This document shows, one piece after another, positions 35,968-47,200 of a DNA stretch of 64,000 bases. A program made the position numbers and the translations under genes. The stretch spans positions 32,886,719 to 32,950,718 of the forward strand of contig NC_089855.1 in NCBI RefSeq assembly GCF_036373705.1, written 5' to 3'. Positions within the stretch are counted from its first letter, which is position 1. Each line of letters opens with the position of its first letter. This DNA is from Amia ocellicauda. Its lineage: Eukaryota > Chordata > Actinopteri > Amiiformes > Amiidae. The notes below the pieces were generated by a model. That model searched no databases. It saw only the letters and a list, made by a program, of their open reading frames with translations, and was not told where the DNA came from.

Positions 35968-37129
35968 GTGGCAAATTTTCTAAATGAGTATTTCACAGAG
36001 GTTTTTACAAAAGAAAAAACAGATAACATGCCACAGGTTGACAATCAGTCCAGTCAAACCCTAAGAGACATCAGGATAAATGAGGAGGAGGTACTAAAGG
36101 GACTAGCAGAATTAAAAACCAACAAATCACCTGGGCCAGATGGGATATTTCCAACAGTACTTAAAGAAATGAGGGAAATTATTTATAGGCCACTAACTCA
36201 AATATTCCAAATGACACTTAGAACAGGGGATGTGCCAACTGACTGGAAGACAGCAAATGTCATACCAATCCACAAGAAAGGGGACAAAACTGAGCCAGGA
36301 AATTACAGACCAATCAGTCTCACCTGCATCACTTGTAAAATGTTGGAAAAAATGATTAGACAGAAAATAGAGAAGCATCTTAATGAAAACCATGTTCTTG
36401 GAAATAGTCAACATGGGTTTAGACGAGGCAGATCATGTCTTACTAATTTATTAGAATTTTTTGAACATTCAACTGCAGCTGTAGATCATGTGAAAGCATA
36501 TGATATGATATACTTAGATTTTCAAAAAGCTTTTGATAAGGTTCCACACCAAAGACTGATCCTCAAATTGGAAGCTGTAGGCATTCAGGGTAATGTAAGT
36601 AGATGGATTATGAACTGGTTGATGTCTAGGAAACAGAGGGTGTTGATTAGAGGAGTTGCTTCTAACTGGAGTGAGGTTGTTAGTGGAGTTCCACAGGGAT
36701 CAGCCTGTGCTTTTTCTAATCTATATTAATGATCTGGACTCTGGGATAGTTAGCAAACTTGTCAAATTTGCAGGTGATACTAAAATAAGTGGCTCAGCAG
36801 ATACAATCTTGGCAGCACAGGCTATTCAGAGGGACTTAGATAATATTCAGTTGTGGGCCGACACCTGGCAAATGAAATTCAATGTGGACAAGTTCAAGGT
36901 AATACATGCAGGTAACAAAAATGTCCACTATAATTACTCTATAGGAGGTACAGATCTAGATGAAGTAACGCATGAGAAAGACCTAGGAGTCTATGTGGAC
37001 TCCTCACTTTCTCCATCCAAACAATGTGGGGAAGCAATAAAAAAGGCAAACAGAATGCTAGGGTATATTGTCAAAAGTGTAGAATTTAAAACAAGGGAAG
37101 TAATGTTAAGACTACAATGCACTAGTTAG
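35968..37129 (+). pseudogene. CR1-like reverse transcriptase, frameshifted
   Basis: RT fingers and palm read NKSPGPDGIFPTVLKEM, NVIPIHKKGDKTEPGNYRP, MIYLDFQKAFDKVPH and VSGVPQGS. The frame breaks near 36700-36720 and resumes with LIYINDLDSGIVSKLVKFAG, where FAGDTK replaces the catalytic FADDTK. Loss of one catalytic Asp alone would abolish polymerisation. Confidence 0.88.
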
Positions 37130-37636
37130 AGCTCATCTGGATACTGTGTGCAGTTCTGAGCTCCACACTTCAAGAAGGATATTGCTGCTCTAGAGGCAGT
37201 TCAGAGGAGAGCAACCAGACTTATTCCAGGTCTGAAGGGAATGTCCTACTGAGAGACTGAGGGAACTGAACCTTTTCACCCTGGAACAGATGAGACTACG
37301 TGGGGACTTGATCCAAGTCTTCAAAATCATGAAAGGCATCGACCACATCAAACCAGAGGAGCTTTTCCAGATCAGCAGGGATACACGCACCCGGGGACAC
37401 AAATGGATATTGGGCTTCAAGGCATTCAAAACAGAAAACAGGAAACACTTCTTTACACAGAGAGTCGTCACAATCTGGAATAAACTACCCAGCGATGTGG
37501 TAGAAGCTGAAAGTTTGGGAACATTTAAAAATAGACTGGATAGGATCCTTGGATCACTTAGATATTAATGGACACCAAACGAGCACGATGGGTCGAATGG
37601 CCTCCTCTCGTTTGTAAACTTTCCTATGTTCTTATG

Positions 37637-37690
37637 TAGTTATGAGTCCAGAGCCCTAATCCTAACTCCACAGTGCCGCCCCCCAAACAA
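37637..37690 (+). mobile_element. SINE, 3' part (resumed after LINE)
   Basis: tgagtccagagccctaatcc followed by ctaactccacagtgccgcc matches the tail of the unsplit copy at 60604-60742 (aatccagagtcttagatcta, ctccacaatgctgcct). The sequence is therefore continuous with 34492-34634 once the LINE is removed. Confidence 0.72.
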
Positions 37691-38026
37691 TACCTTATAG
37701 CAGCATTTCAATAAATTACAATGTCTATGTTCCAGTAATATTAATCATTTAGAGATAAGCAGATGCATTTTGTCACCAGGGTTGGGTGGTCCATGGAAAA
37801 GGTTGAATTAACTGATTAACTGGTCCACAGGCCTAAGGAGATTGAGAAACACTGGTCTAGTCTAATTAGCAGATATCAAGAAGGCTAGCTTTAATGGTTA
37901 AACAAATCATCTTCAAAAGCTAAGCAAAACAAACAAAAAAACAAGAATTCTGAGTGTGAGTTAGTTAGATTTGTAATTATGTTCCACTCAATTAATAAAA
38001 ATGCATGGAACATCCACAACTATGCC

Positions 38027-38269
38027 TCATGGGTTAACAACAAACTGAGCCAGGTGTTGCTGGGCTTTTCTCAGCCGTTCCATACTACACTTCAAGGCAT
38101 GCCTTTCTTGGGCGATTTCTCCATTCTCCCGTAGCAGTTGCTCCACATTGGTGTCTTGCTTTTCTCCTATCAGCTCCAGCATGGAGGTCTGTACATTGCT
38201 GATGTACTGCTGCACCATGTGGTATTGCAGTATCAGTGGAATCTGGTTTGCCAGGCGGTCAGAGGCAAT
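38027..38269 (-). CDS. mx: mx exon 13: GTPase effector domain
   Basis: Acceptor actccag. It encodes [20 protein letters not shown], then [56 protein letters not shown] and TGA at 38027-38029. Confidence 0.96.
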   Translation of the reverse strand: MASDRLANQIPLILQYHMVQQYISNVQTSMLELIGEKQDTNVEQLLRENGEIAQERHALKCSMERLRKAQQHLAQFVVNP

Positions 38270-41200
38270 CTGGAGTAACAGAAACACAGTGGTGGTTTCA
38301 GACAGTGATACCATTATGAACAACACAAAAAATAAGCAATTTATATTAAGAAACTTGCTGGCTTGTTGACATCTAGGCTAGGAATAAATGAAAACTTTGA
38401 TGCTAATAGTTTACAAACAGTACAGAACAGTACAGAACAGTATTCATCTGGAAAAAGTACAATCATTCCTGGCATCGAGCTGAATTCGAGCCATGGACAG
38501 GAAATAAACTTCTCTGCCACACGTTCTATCTTCTGCAGTACAACAACAGTTTCTAAAAAAAAAACAGCAGGTGGAAGCACTATGAAGAAGCCAAATAAGA
38601 ACTGGAAAACTAATTACACACCTACAATACATAAAATAATGATATGAGGCAATAAATCCCTTGTTTAAGGTTTATTTTTACCCTGTGACCGGCTCCCCCA
38701 ATCACTGTGTCCGCGCAGGGTTAACCCTTGACCCCAAAATCCAATATTTCTCGCTAACTATAATCTGATCCCCAAACAATCTGCCCCACCCCTTAACACA
38801 CAGAATTGACAGATAGACGCACATCGCAGTCTCCACCCACAAACACAGTACCAGATCACTACAATATGTTATGCTACATTTTGTGGGGCAGTTTTATTTC
38901 AAGTTAATATATTTTTCATATATTTGTCTGTTTGGGTTTTATTTTAATTTGTGTACTCAACCAGGTGTCTGGTTACCATGTATATCTCTTGCTTCTGCAT
39001 ACACCCTGTTATATGTATATACTAGAGTGGAAAATTAGTCGATTTGAAACTAATATTAGTGGACATTTCAATAGTTTTATTATTAATAGCAATAGAAAGA
39101 AAAATAAATGATCTACCTTAAAGTATGCATTAACGTGATGGGCCATCTCTCTTATGTCAGTGTTAGTATGAAATGGAGAAACCCCTCTCTGTTTGGTTAC
39201 AGCTAATTGGTAGCTGTAAAGGCAGTCCTGGGAGTAGACCATTTTCTCCATTTTAAACTGCTGCCGTGTAATTTCCTCAGATGTCTTCTCCTCTTGTCCC
39301 CGCAGGTCTTCGATGCAGACCTCCAGAAATAAATACACATTAAAAGGTAATTATTCATCATGTGTCTTTCTATGTGATGATGACTACTGTTCTGTCATTC
39401 CAAGTAATATTAGTGCAATGCAAAAATAAATACATAAAAAATAATATTGTTTAGATGTCAAATTGTAATTTTCAGTTCAGTGAGTTTGTTGTTTCTTGAC
39501 TTGAAAATATGTGGTTCTAAGGTTGTGTCAGTGTTCGGCATAACCATTTTGTGTAAACAGATCCATAGCTTGTTTTGATGAATACGTGTTTCAAAACATT
39601 ATTTTCCATATCAAAACCCAAAACCCAAACCAAACCAAACCAAGCAGACCAAAACTATGGTCTTGCTGATCAGTTGTGAAACAAATAATACTGAGTGATA
39701 ATATATTTCAACATATCTCTCTTGGATCCGTGCTACCATGCTGAACTGGCAAAAATAAAAGAAGGCTGTAGGAAGACATTACAACAAGGGAACTCTGAGG
39801 CAGGTGCAGATGCACAGGACCCTGCTCCATACCATCCTGCCCAAAGGAGGCATTGGCAAGTCTCCTTGGAAAAGGAAAAGCACAAAGATCCTTCTAAATC
39901 CAGAAAATGTAGTTGTTGGTATTTCTCGCCAAAAAACTTTAAATGTTTTTATTTTTCAAGTTTTATTTAAATATATGAATAAAGTGTAATTAATTTGCAA
40001 TCCATATTTATTATGATTATTATGATATTAAATAAAAATATTGTCATGAATATGGATTTTTCCACCAGACAATTCCATCAAAGGATTCAGTTACTAAGTG
40101 TCCTTCACCCCATGTTGAGAACTGACAGCCATAAATACGTCAGGCTCCTTTACATGAGGAATTGCAATGTGCAGGCAGACCGTTCTCAGGCATAATGCCT
40201 AACAATGCCATCCACTAGGGACAGTCCCTTTAAAATACAAGGAAGCACACTGTTTCTAAGAATGTTTATTTAAACAGCGGCACAAATTGTCAACGTGTGT
40301 ATCAATAAAAGGATGAGAGTCCCCCAAATACACAATCTTGATGAAGGATGCTTGCATTCTTATTCTGTAAACTGGTATTCTGATAGCACAGAACTACTAA
40401 TGTTTTTGTTAAACTAGACTTTTTTCTTTTTTTATCTGATATTGCCAATACTGATAACAATAGGTTGCGTATGCAACCCCGGTTATCTGAAAAAGGAAGC
40501 ACTGCCCAAGGGGGCGGGGTTTCAGCGCACTTCCATAGGAACCCGATCGAAACATCACTCTATCAAAGCTGCCATTGGCCCCTGTGCCACAGACCATTGA
40601 ATAACACACAGCTGGCTAGTTCACTATGTAGCTACAGCTGGACATAACAGTATACACAGCGTGGCAGCAGGAACATTCATGCTGCATCCGCGCAGCACAG
40701 GAAAAACATGTTCACTGAACGGTATAAAGCACCCAGCTCCATGTGCTGTCATAACAACTAAACACATCGCGCGGTGCAGGAAGCAAATCATGCACCACCA
40801 CGTGACACGGGAGCAGTTGTCACCTATTAGCACAGCTAATGCAGGACAACAGCAGGCTCTACCATGACCATCAAATCATAACATTGTGGTGTGCACGAAA
40901 CCATTGATGCACTCTTCTTATAACATGGGAGCACTGGCCGCTTGCTCCACTAGCTCAGCTAGGAACAAGGCCACACCAGCTCTACAATGTTGTACAAATC
41001 AACAACAATATATATCGCGTGGCAGCAGGAACATTCATGCCACCTGCACACAGCACAGGAGCATCCAACTCAACTGAATAGTACAGAGTGGAAGAGCTCT
41101 ATTGTGCTGACAATTAGGTTTCGGTCCTGTTCTCTCTCTACACTCGCTTCCTGGGCCCCCTCATTGCATCCCATGGTTTCTCCTATTACTTCTATGCTGA

Positions 41201-44200
41201 TGATGTCTTTTCCCTCTTCTGACCCTCTCATCCCCTCTCGCATCGCTACCTGTTTGTCTGCTATTTCCGCCTGGATGCATTCGCACCACCTCAAGCTCAA
41301 CCTCTCCAAATCGGATCTCCTGTTTTCCCACACTCTTCCTCACCTTCTGCTGACCTCCCCATCTCGATCCCCTTGGAATCCACCACACTCTCTCCTTCTT
41401 CTTCCACTAAAAATCTAGGAGTCACCCTCGATCCTGCGCTCTCCTACACCCAGCACATCACCACGCTGACACGCACCTGTAGATTCTTCCTGAGCAACAT
41501 ACGCCGGATCCGTCCCTTCCTCACCGAATACTCGACTCAGCTGCTCGTCCAGTCACTGGTCCTCTCCTGCCTGGACTACTGCAACTCCCTCCTGGCCGGC
41601 TTGCCTGTAACTACTACCCACCGCTCCAGCTCATCCAGAACTCTGCGGCTTGTCTGGTATTCTCTCTGCCCCAATTCGCACACGCTACTCCACTGCTCCG
41701 CTCCCTCCACTGTCTCCCAATACCGGCACACATTCAGTTCAAAACACTGACTCTCACCTACCGCTGTCTCGATCTTTCAGTCCATATGGTGTTTCAACTG
41801 TTAAACTCCTCAAAATGAATGAGCTATAAATATGTTCTTCTCCAACCACCAGACCCACAGTTCATATGATAGGCTATAGCTTAACGAATAATATAATACA
41901 TATAGCCGACAATATGGGCTTTGTAATCAAATTAGTAATTGTGAAAGATTTATAATCATGTTGATTGGTGAAACAAGCTATTTTCTACACATAATATATT
42001 CATTATTATTATTATTTATTGTATAAGATTTGCACCTGACAAAGCTCTCGTCTGACCAGCTCAGCGAGTTTCTAACTTTGGAATTCAATCCTGATCACGT
42101 TGCAAACCCAGGTCTCGGCATCAATGACTTGTCAGCATTTTAAATACTTTCGTATGTCACCACATCGTTTCTCAGACCTGCTGCAGCGCCTACAGCGAGG
42201 CATTGTACACCAGTCACCAGAGTGCTTGGCCGCGGCTCTTAGAATCACCCTGCTCAACCAATTAGCGCTGGCCTGACGTGCAGGACACAGAGATGCAGAC
42301 AAGGTTGAGATTTTGGAGGAGTGCATGTCAGCGCCTCTGCGGGCTACGCTTACCCACAAATCCCTGCTCTACGTCGCTACACAGAGACGTATACGCGACA
42401 CCAGCTTCAGCTAAGCTGAGTTCAGTGGCTCAAATGGGGCTTGGGAAAGTGCGTCCAGCACTACATCAAGACACCATGTGGGCAGTGAAGGGATGTGAGG
42501 AGGCCGCAGCCGTCAAGCTCCCTTTAGAAACTGCACAGCCAAGAAATGAGGCCCAGGGGGCTCGCCATCAATCCGGACATGACAAGCGGAGATGGCCGCT
42601 AGATACACTTTGAGCATGGATGGGGACTTGCCCTGGTCCAACAGCTCTTGTAAAAACTGTAATATGACCTCATAGAGGGAGCTCTCGCCGGCTGAATAGT
42701 GGCTACTACCGCGCCTGACAGACCCCAGGCAATCAGTCATTCCCGCCACCATCGTAACGCCTCCAGCCTCCAGCATGCCGGAGTGACTGTGACTCGGTGT
42801 GAATAATCGCGGCGAGGATGCATCTGTAAAGACTCGAACCACCCCTGCAGCGTCTTCAATCGGAGGAGGCCGAGGGGGAGGGTCTGTGATGCTACCGCTA
42901 GGAGGCCCAGCAGCCTCTGGCAAGGGGACACCCTGACATGAGCTCTAAGTCAGAAGAGGGAGAGACACGCGTATATAGAGACAACCCTTTCTGCGTTATA
43001 GGCCGAAGGAGGGAACAGCAAACTCGAACGTTCTGCCCTCTTAGGCGAAGCTGAGGAACTTCCTGTGCACCTGCACAACAGGATTGTGAAAGTAAGTAAC
43101 TTTCAGATCCACTGAAATGAACCAGTTGACCGGGCCTGACAGCCTGGGACATGGTTCGCAGGTTGAGCGTGCTGAAGCGCAAAACCCTGAGGTGGCGGTT
43201 CAGGCGTCTGCAATCCAAGATGGGGCGGAAACCACCACTTTCCGTGGGAACTAGGAAGTGTGAGGATGAGAATCCCCCGTGCTGCCCCAGTGGTGGCGCC
43301 TCACAAATTGCCCACTTCTCCAGGAGAGCGGCGATCTTGACGCGAAGTGCCACACACTACCACGGGTCCCTCACTCACGGCCACACCTCGCCTCAGAAGA
43401 GGGGTGGATGGGCCTGAAATTACGGGAAGTAGCCAACTGTTATAGTTTGGAGTTGCTGGGAGGTGTACAGGTGGGCCAAAGACCCAAAAAATATCACAGG
43501 GTCGAGGTTCAGGAGGGGGAGGGGGTGGAGGTCTGCCAGCCATCCTTCTGAAGCATGTCCTGCTGGACCACTGGGGATCAGGACATAAGGCCTGGCGCCC
43601 GGCTGCCGTCTGGGGCACCTGCCTGCTGGTTCAAAGATCAGCAGGGGGGCGGGATTGCTGCCTGGGACGCTGCCTGGGAGCCAATGTCGAGAGACATTGA
43701 GCTCCTGAAGGCTGCCTGCGAGGCTGGCTGCCTGCCTGCGAGGCCGAGGGTGTAACCGGGTAGACCCTGGCTCGCTGCAGGGACTGATCCCTCTCCTGGG
43801 GAGTGCGCATCATCTCTTCCATGATAGGGGCGACGCCTGTGATGCAGTGACTGGGGCAGGGGCAGGTAAAGGGCCAGCAGGCTTTCGGTGTTACGCAGGC
43901 GAGGTGCTTGGCCTCCAGCCTTGTAGGCCCTCCGGAGCAGGGTCTCCATCACGCGACATTGTCAGAACAGGCCAAGTCACGTGACTCCGCGGACAGCGGG
44001 GTTAAGGAGACCAGCGCAGCGAAGGTGGAGTTTACTCGGGGGAAGTCCACCAGGCCCGCTTCAGCCACACCCTGGGTTCTGGCATAGGCTTCCACCACCA
44101 GCAGAAGGACCGATGTGGGCTGCTGCGGTCGGTGCTCCCTCTCGAACCTGGAGCGTGGGGGGGCGGGGTCAGAGGGCCAGGGGATCTGCAAGCAGTCCAC

Positions 44201-47200
44201 GGCCCTCCAGATCACCGCCCAAAACTCATGATCCTGACTTACAGGAACAGGGGAAGTGTTGTTGCTCAATGGAGTTGGAGGGGATGAGGCCGGTTCCCCC
44301 TCCATGAGCTCCGCCTCTGATTTCAAACCCGCGTGCGGGCTGAGTAATAGGCGGTCCTCCTCCCAGAATACCTGTCTGCTGTCCTTGTCCATAGACAGGG
44401 CAGAGAGGCTCCCCTCAGAGTCCCGTGGTACATGGGCAGGCAGTGGAGACTCGAGATGTGGGGAGGTCAGGGTCTGGGCTGCTGCTTGTGTTGCCTGTGC
44501 AGACAGGAGGGCGCAGATGTGGTCCATCCTGCTATTCAGGGCAAGGATGGCCTCATCTCTGCCTCTGTCTGTGAAGCTTGTTCTTCGTCCCCGATTGCGT
44601 GATGGGGAAGGGGCTAACGACGACACAGAAGAGGGGGAGGGAGCCCGGGGGTGTCGCTTCGCCACTTTTCCCTGTCAATCACGTGCTTGAGTGAGATCTC
44701 GCCCACGTGAGGTGCTACTCCCCAGAGTCCAGGGTCCGCGGGGGCCGAGGGTAGTACACCACCAGCTGTAGCGGGATCTAAAACCGAGGCCTACACACCG
44801 TAGCAGAACCGGTAGTCGCAGCCAAATTGCGCCCGCTGTCAATGCCCTGACAGACGGGGCATAAGACTTCCCCACTCCAGGCGGCCAAGGTGCGCTGGCC
44901 GCAAGTGGCACAGTGGCAGGGGCGAGAGGAGCTCATCACAGAGCGCCGAGCGCAACTCACGTGCACAGGGAAACGTGCAGCAGAGGCGCCAGTCAATGTT
45001 TGCACCGGGGGCACACAACAACTGAAACGCCTCTGCAACAACTGGAGCGCCTAGCGAGCCCGCCACTGTAATTGCGTCTCCACCCGGCAACGTTTATATA
45101 CACGGGGGTGCTGTGACACCAACCACACACAAGCGCTTCGACACCAACCACACGCAACCTTGCTGTTGCCGGATTGAATACTGTGTATACCAAGCACCAG
45201 GTGCTGGATACAAGTGCCGCGTAGGCCCGTAGGCTTTACCACACCGTGTGTGTCGGGAATTCCCGGGGACAACAGGTGACGTGGAGTCCGGGGTCCACGG
45301 GGGCTGAGGGTAGTAGACCACCAGCCATAGCGGGATCTAAAACCGAGGACTACACACACGGACTGGGAGGGCTAGCAGATTTTACTTCTGCTGCTAGCAC
45401 TCCTGCTGTGAAGGGAATAGATCCTGTGGAAGAAAAGCCAACACAGCAAGCAGTCGGAATATATATATCACTATATAAACACAACTATTATTTTTAAAAG
45501 GCTTTTCTTGTGAATGAAACTGAAGCCGAAAGTGCAGCCGGACCTCCGGTGCGTAGACGGGACAGAATCGGGATTAGCTATCAATAACAACTAAACACAC
45601 ACAAGACAGAGACAATGTGTAGCGAAAACAGTGGTGAACCGTTCAACAATTCACTATGAAGTGAGCCACACAGCCGAAATACGCAGTTTGAATGTTTATA
45701 CAAACACAGACACAGAGAGCTTACGTTCTCGAGTCCAGTGAAATGGCAAAAGAGGACGAACCTGCGCTGACGTCACATTTTATAGAACAGGACGTGGAAG
45801 GGACCTGTTCTGAGTGACGAGTGCAGGGGCCAATGGCAGCTTTGATAGAGTGACGTTTCAATCGGGTTCCTATGGAAGTGCGCAGAAACCCCTCCCCCTT
45901 GGGCAGTGCTTCCAACTTGAAAGATAACCTCAAATTCTATGTTTCTCCTTAGAGCGGGAATTGCCAACCTGTTAACAATGTTCCTGTTAAAGAAATAGTT
46001 AAACGAATCCCAACTGCAGAAACAAAGAAATGCCATACTTTTGCAGCTCTCAAAAGATTTGGAAAAGCTTCAAAATGGTTGGTGGCAATCTTGTTGACGT
46101 CCGCACGAATGAGGTCTGAAAAAAAAGAAAAGGTACAGTATATCATTATATAGTACATATTTATATCAGTTTATTTAGTGGGTATATTAGATGTTTTATT
46201 AGCTTATTGATTAGTTATTAATATCTGACACAGACACAGACACAGACAAGTGAAGTAGAACAATCTGTTTGACAATTTCCAATGCTTGTACTTAATTTAA
46301 TTATAAAAAAAACATGTTTTTCTTGTTCAGTTTTGTTTAATTACAAAAATAAATGTGTCATATATAAATGGCCCATCCTGTACAACATATCAGTTTTAGG
46401 CTGTTACAAAATGAGCATAACATGAAACAATGAGAAAGTTATGTATTGACTCTTTACAGATGCAGAGGAAAAGAAAAACACCAATTTAATTCTGATCTTT
46501 TGTTTGTTCAGAGACAGATACAATCTTTTCCCCACCTGTAATGCTTTTTAAGACCCGGACAGCGGGTTCCTCCATGTCATCAATGTGCTGCTTTACAATG
46601 ACCTCGAACGTCTTGTAGTTGATGAAGCCGGGCAGCTCCTTGCCTCTGTACATCCTGCTGTATTCTTCCACCTCATCCCGCAGGTGCTCCTCCACTGCAG
46701 CCAGAACACAAGCAAGGGAAAAAAAGAGTTTGCTTGCACCCAAGCTTTTCAATTACATTCAACAACATTCAGTCTGATTTCCACCTACATCTAGTGGCCT
46801 TCCTGTCCAGTTGTTGTTTCCACTTTTGAAACTCTTTGCGTATCTTTGTGAAAAGCCGGCTCTCTTCAGCCTCAACAGGCTCTTCAGCCCGGGCTACTTC
46901 TGACAGGTTGTCATTGAACTTCCGGATTTTCTAAAATAGAATATGAAAATTTTAAAAATAATATTAAAAACATTTTTAGTATAATGAAAAATAGTGTTCA
47001 ACAGTGGTGTGCCATTATAGATAATTAGGCCTGTATTCAGGGCAGTAAAAAAACAAACTTATAAATATCACTTAAAAGGAGGTAAGACTTGTCAGTGTTA
47101 ATTAACTAACCTTTTAATTTTAATGCACCCACTGATTTATATAAATCTGAAATCGAGTACAATTCTGTTTATTAAGACTACATTATATTTATTTGTGGGT

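Larger units (their letters stand above)
34635..37636 (+). mobile_element. CR1-like LINE, deleted and frameshifted
   Basis: Non-LTR retrotransposon on the plus strand. It starts within an ORF1 esterase-like segment (VVIVGDSILRLVD). An internal deletion then joins this to the AP-endonuclease of ORF2 (GVTETWL, GGVALYVKND, GVCYRPPNSD, VIMGDFNFPNLEWE, SNDQDRVRGT). The reverse transcriptase follows with NYRPISLTCITCKMLEKMIR, HGFRRGRSCLTNLLEF, YLDFQKAFDKVPHQRL, SGVPQGS and LLIYINDL-like motifs. The catalytic FADD motif reads FAGD. The carboxyl tail (TRGHKW, KHFFTQRVVTIWNKLPSDVV) and the 3' end cctatgttcttatg are recognisable. Frameshifts near 36710 and 37110 and several stops make it inactive. Confidence 0.92.
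34212..37854. mobile_element. hAT MITE interrupted by nested SINE and LINE
   Basis: The left end cagtgcttctaaaagtgtgg and the reverse-complemented right end cagtgtttctcaatc form the terminal repeat. Flanking 8-mers gtttagtc (34204-34211) and gtctagtc (37855-37862) match 7/8. Subterminal ggtccacggac and ggtccacaggcc are related. Removing the inserted SINE and CR1 leaves a short hAT-type element of a few hundred bases with no coding capacity. Confidence 0.78.
40481..45929 (-). mobile_element. DIRS-type tyrosine-recombinase retrotransposon, degenerate
   Basis: A 5.4-kb insertion in mx intron 11. Its ends are inverted repeats of about 105 bp (40481-40586 and 45821-45929), sharing gcacttccataggaacccga and ctatcaaagctgccattggc. 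On the minus strand, in order: a gag-like frame, a reverse transcriptase start ([20 protein letters not shown]), and tyrosine recombinase pieces ([18 protein letters not shown], then [19 protein letters not shown]). This order and the inverted ends define DIRS. The RT palm and RNase H are missing and recombinase frames contain stops. An L2 fragment lies inside at about 41095-41760. Confidence 0.9.

Noticed and set aside
43151..44690. Several plus-strand open frames of 66-144 residues
   Set aside because: They are shadows on the opposite strand of the GC-rich DIRS gag and RT region.
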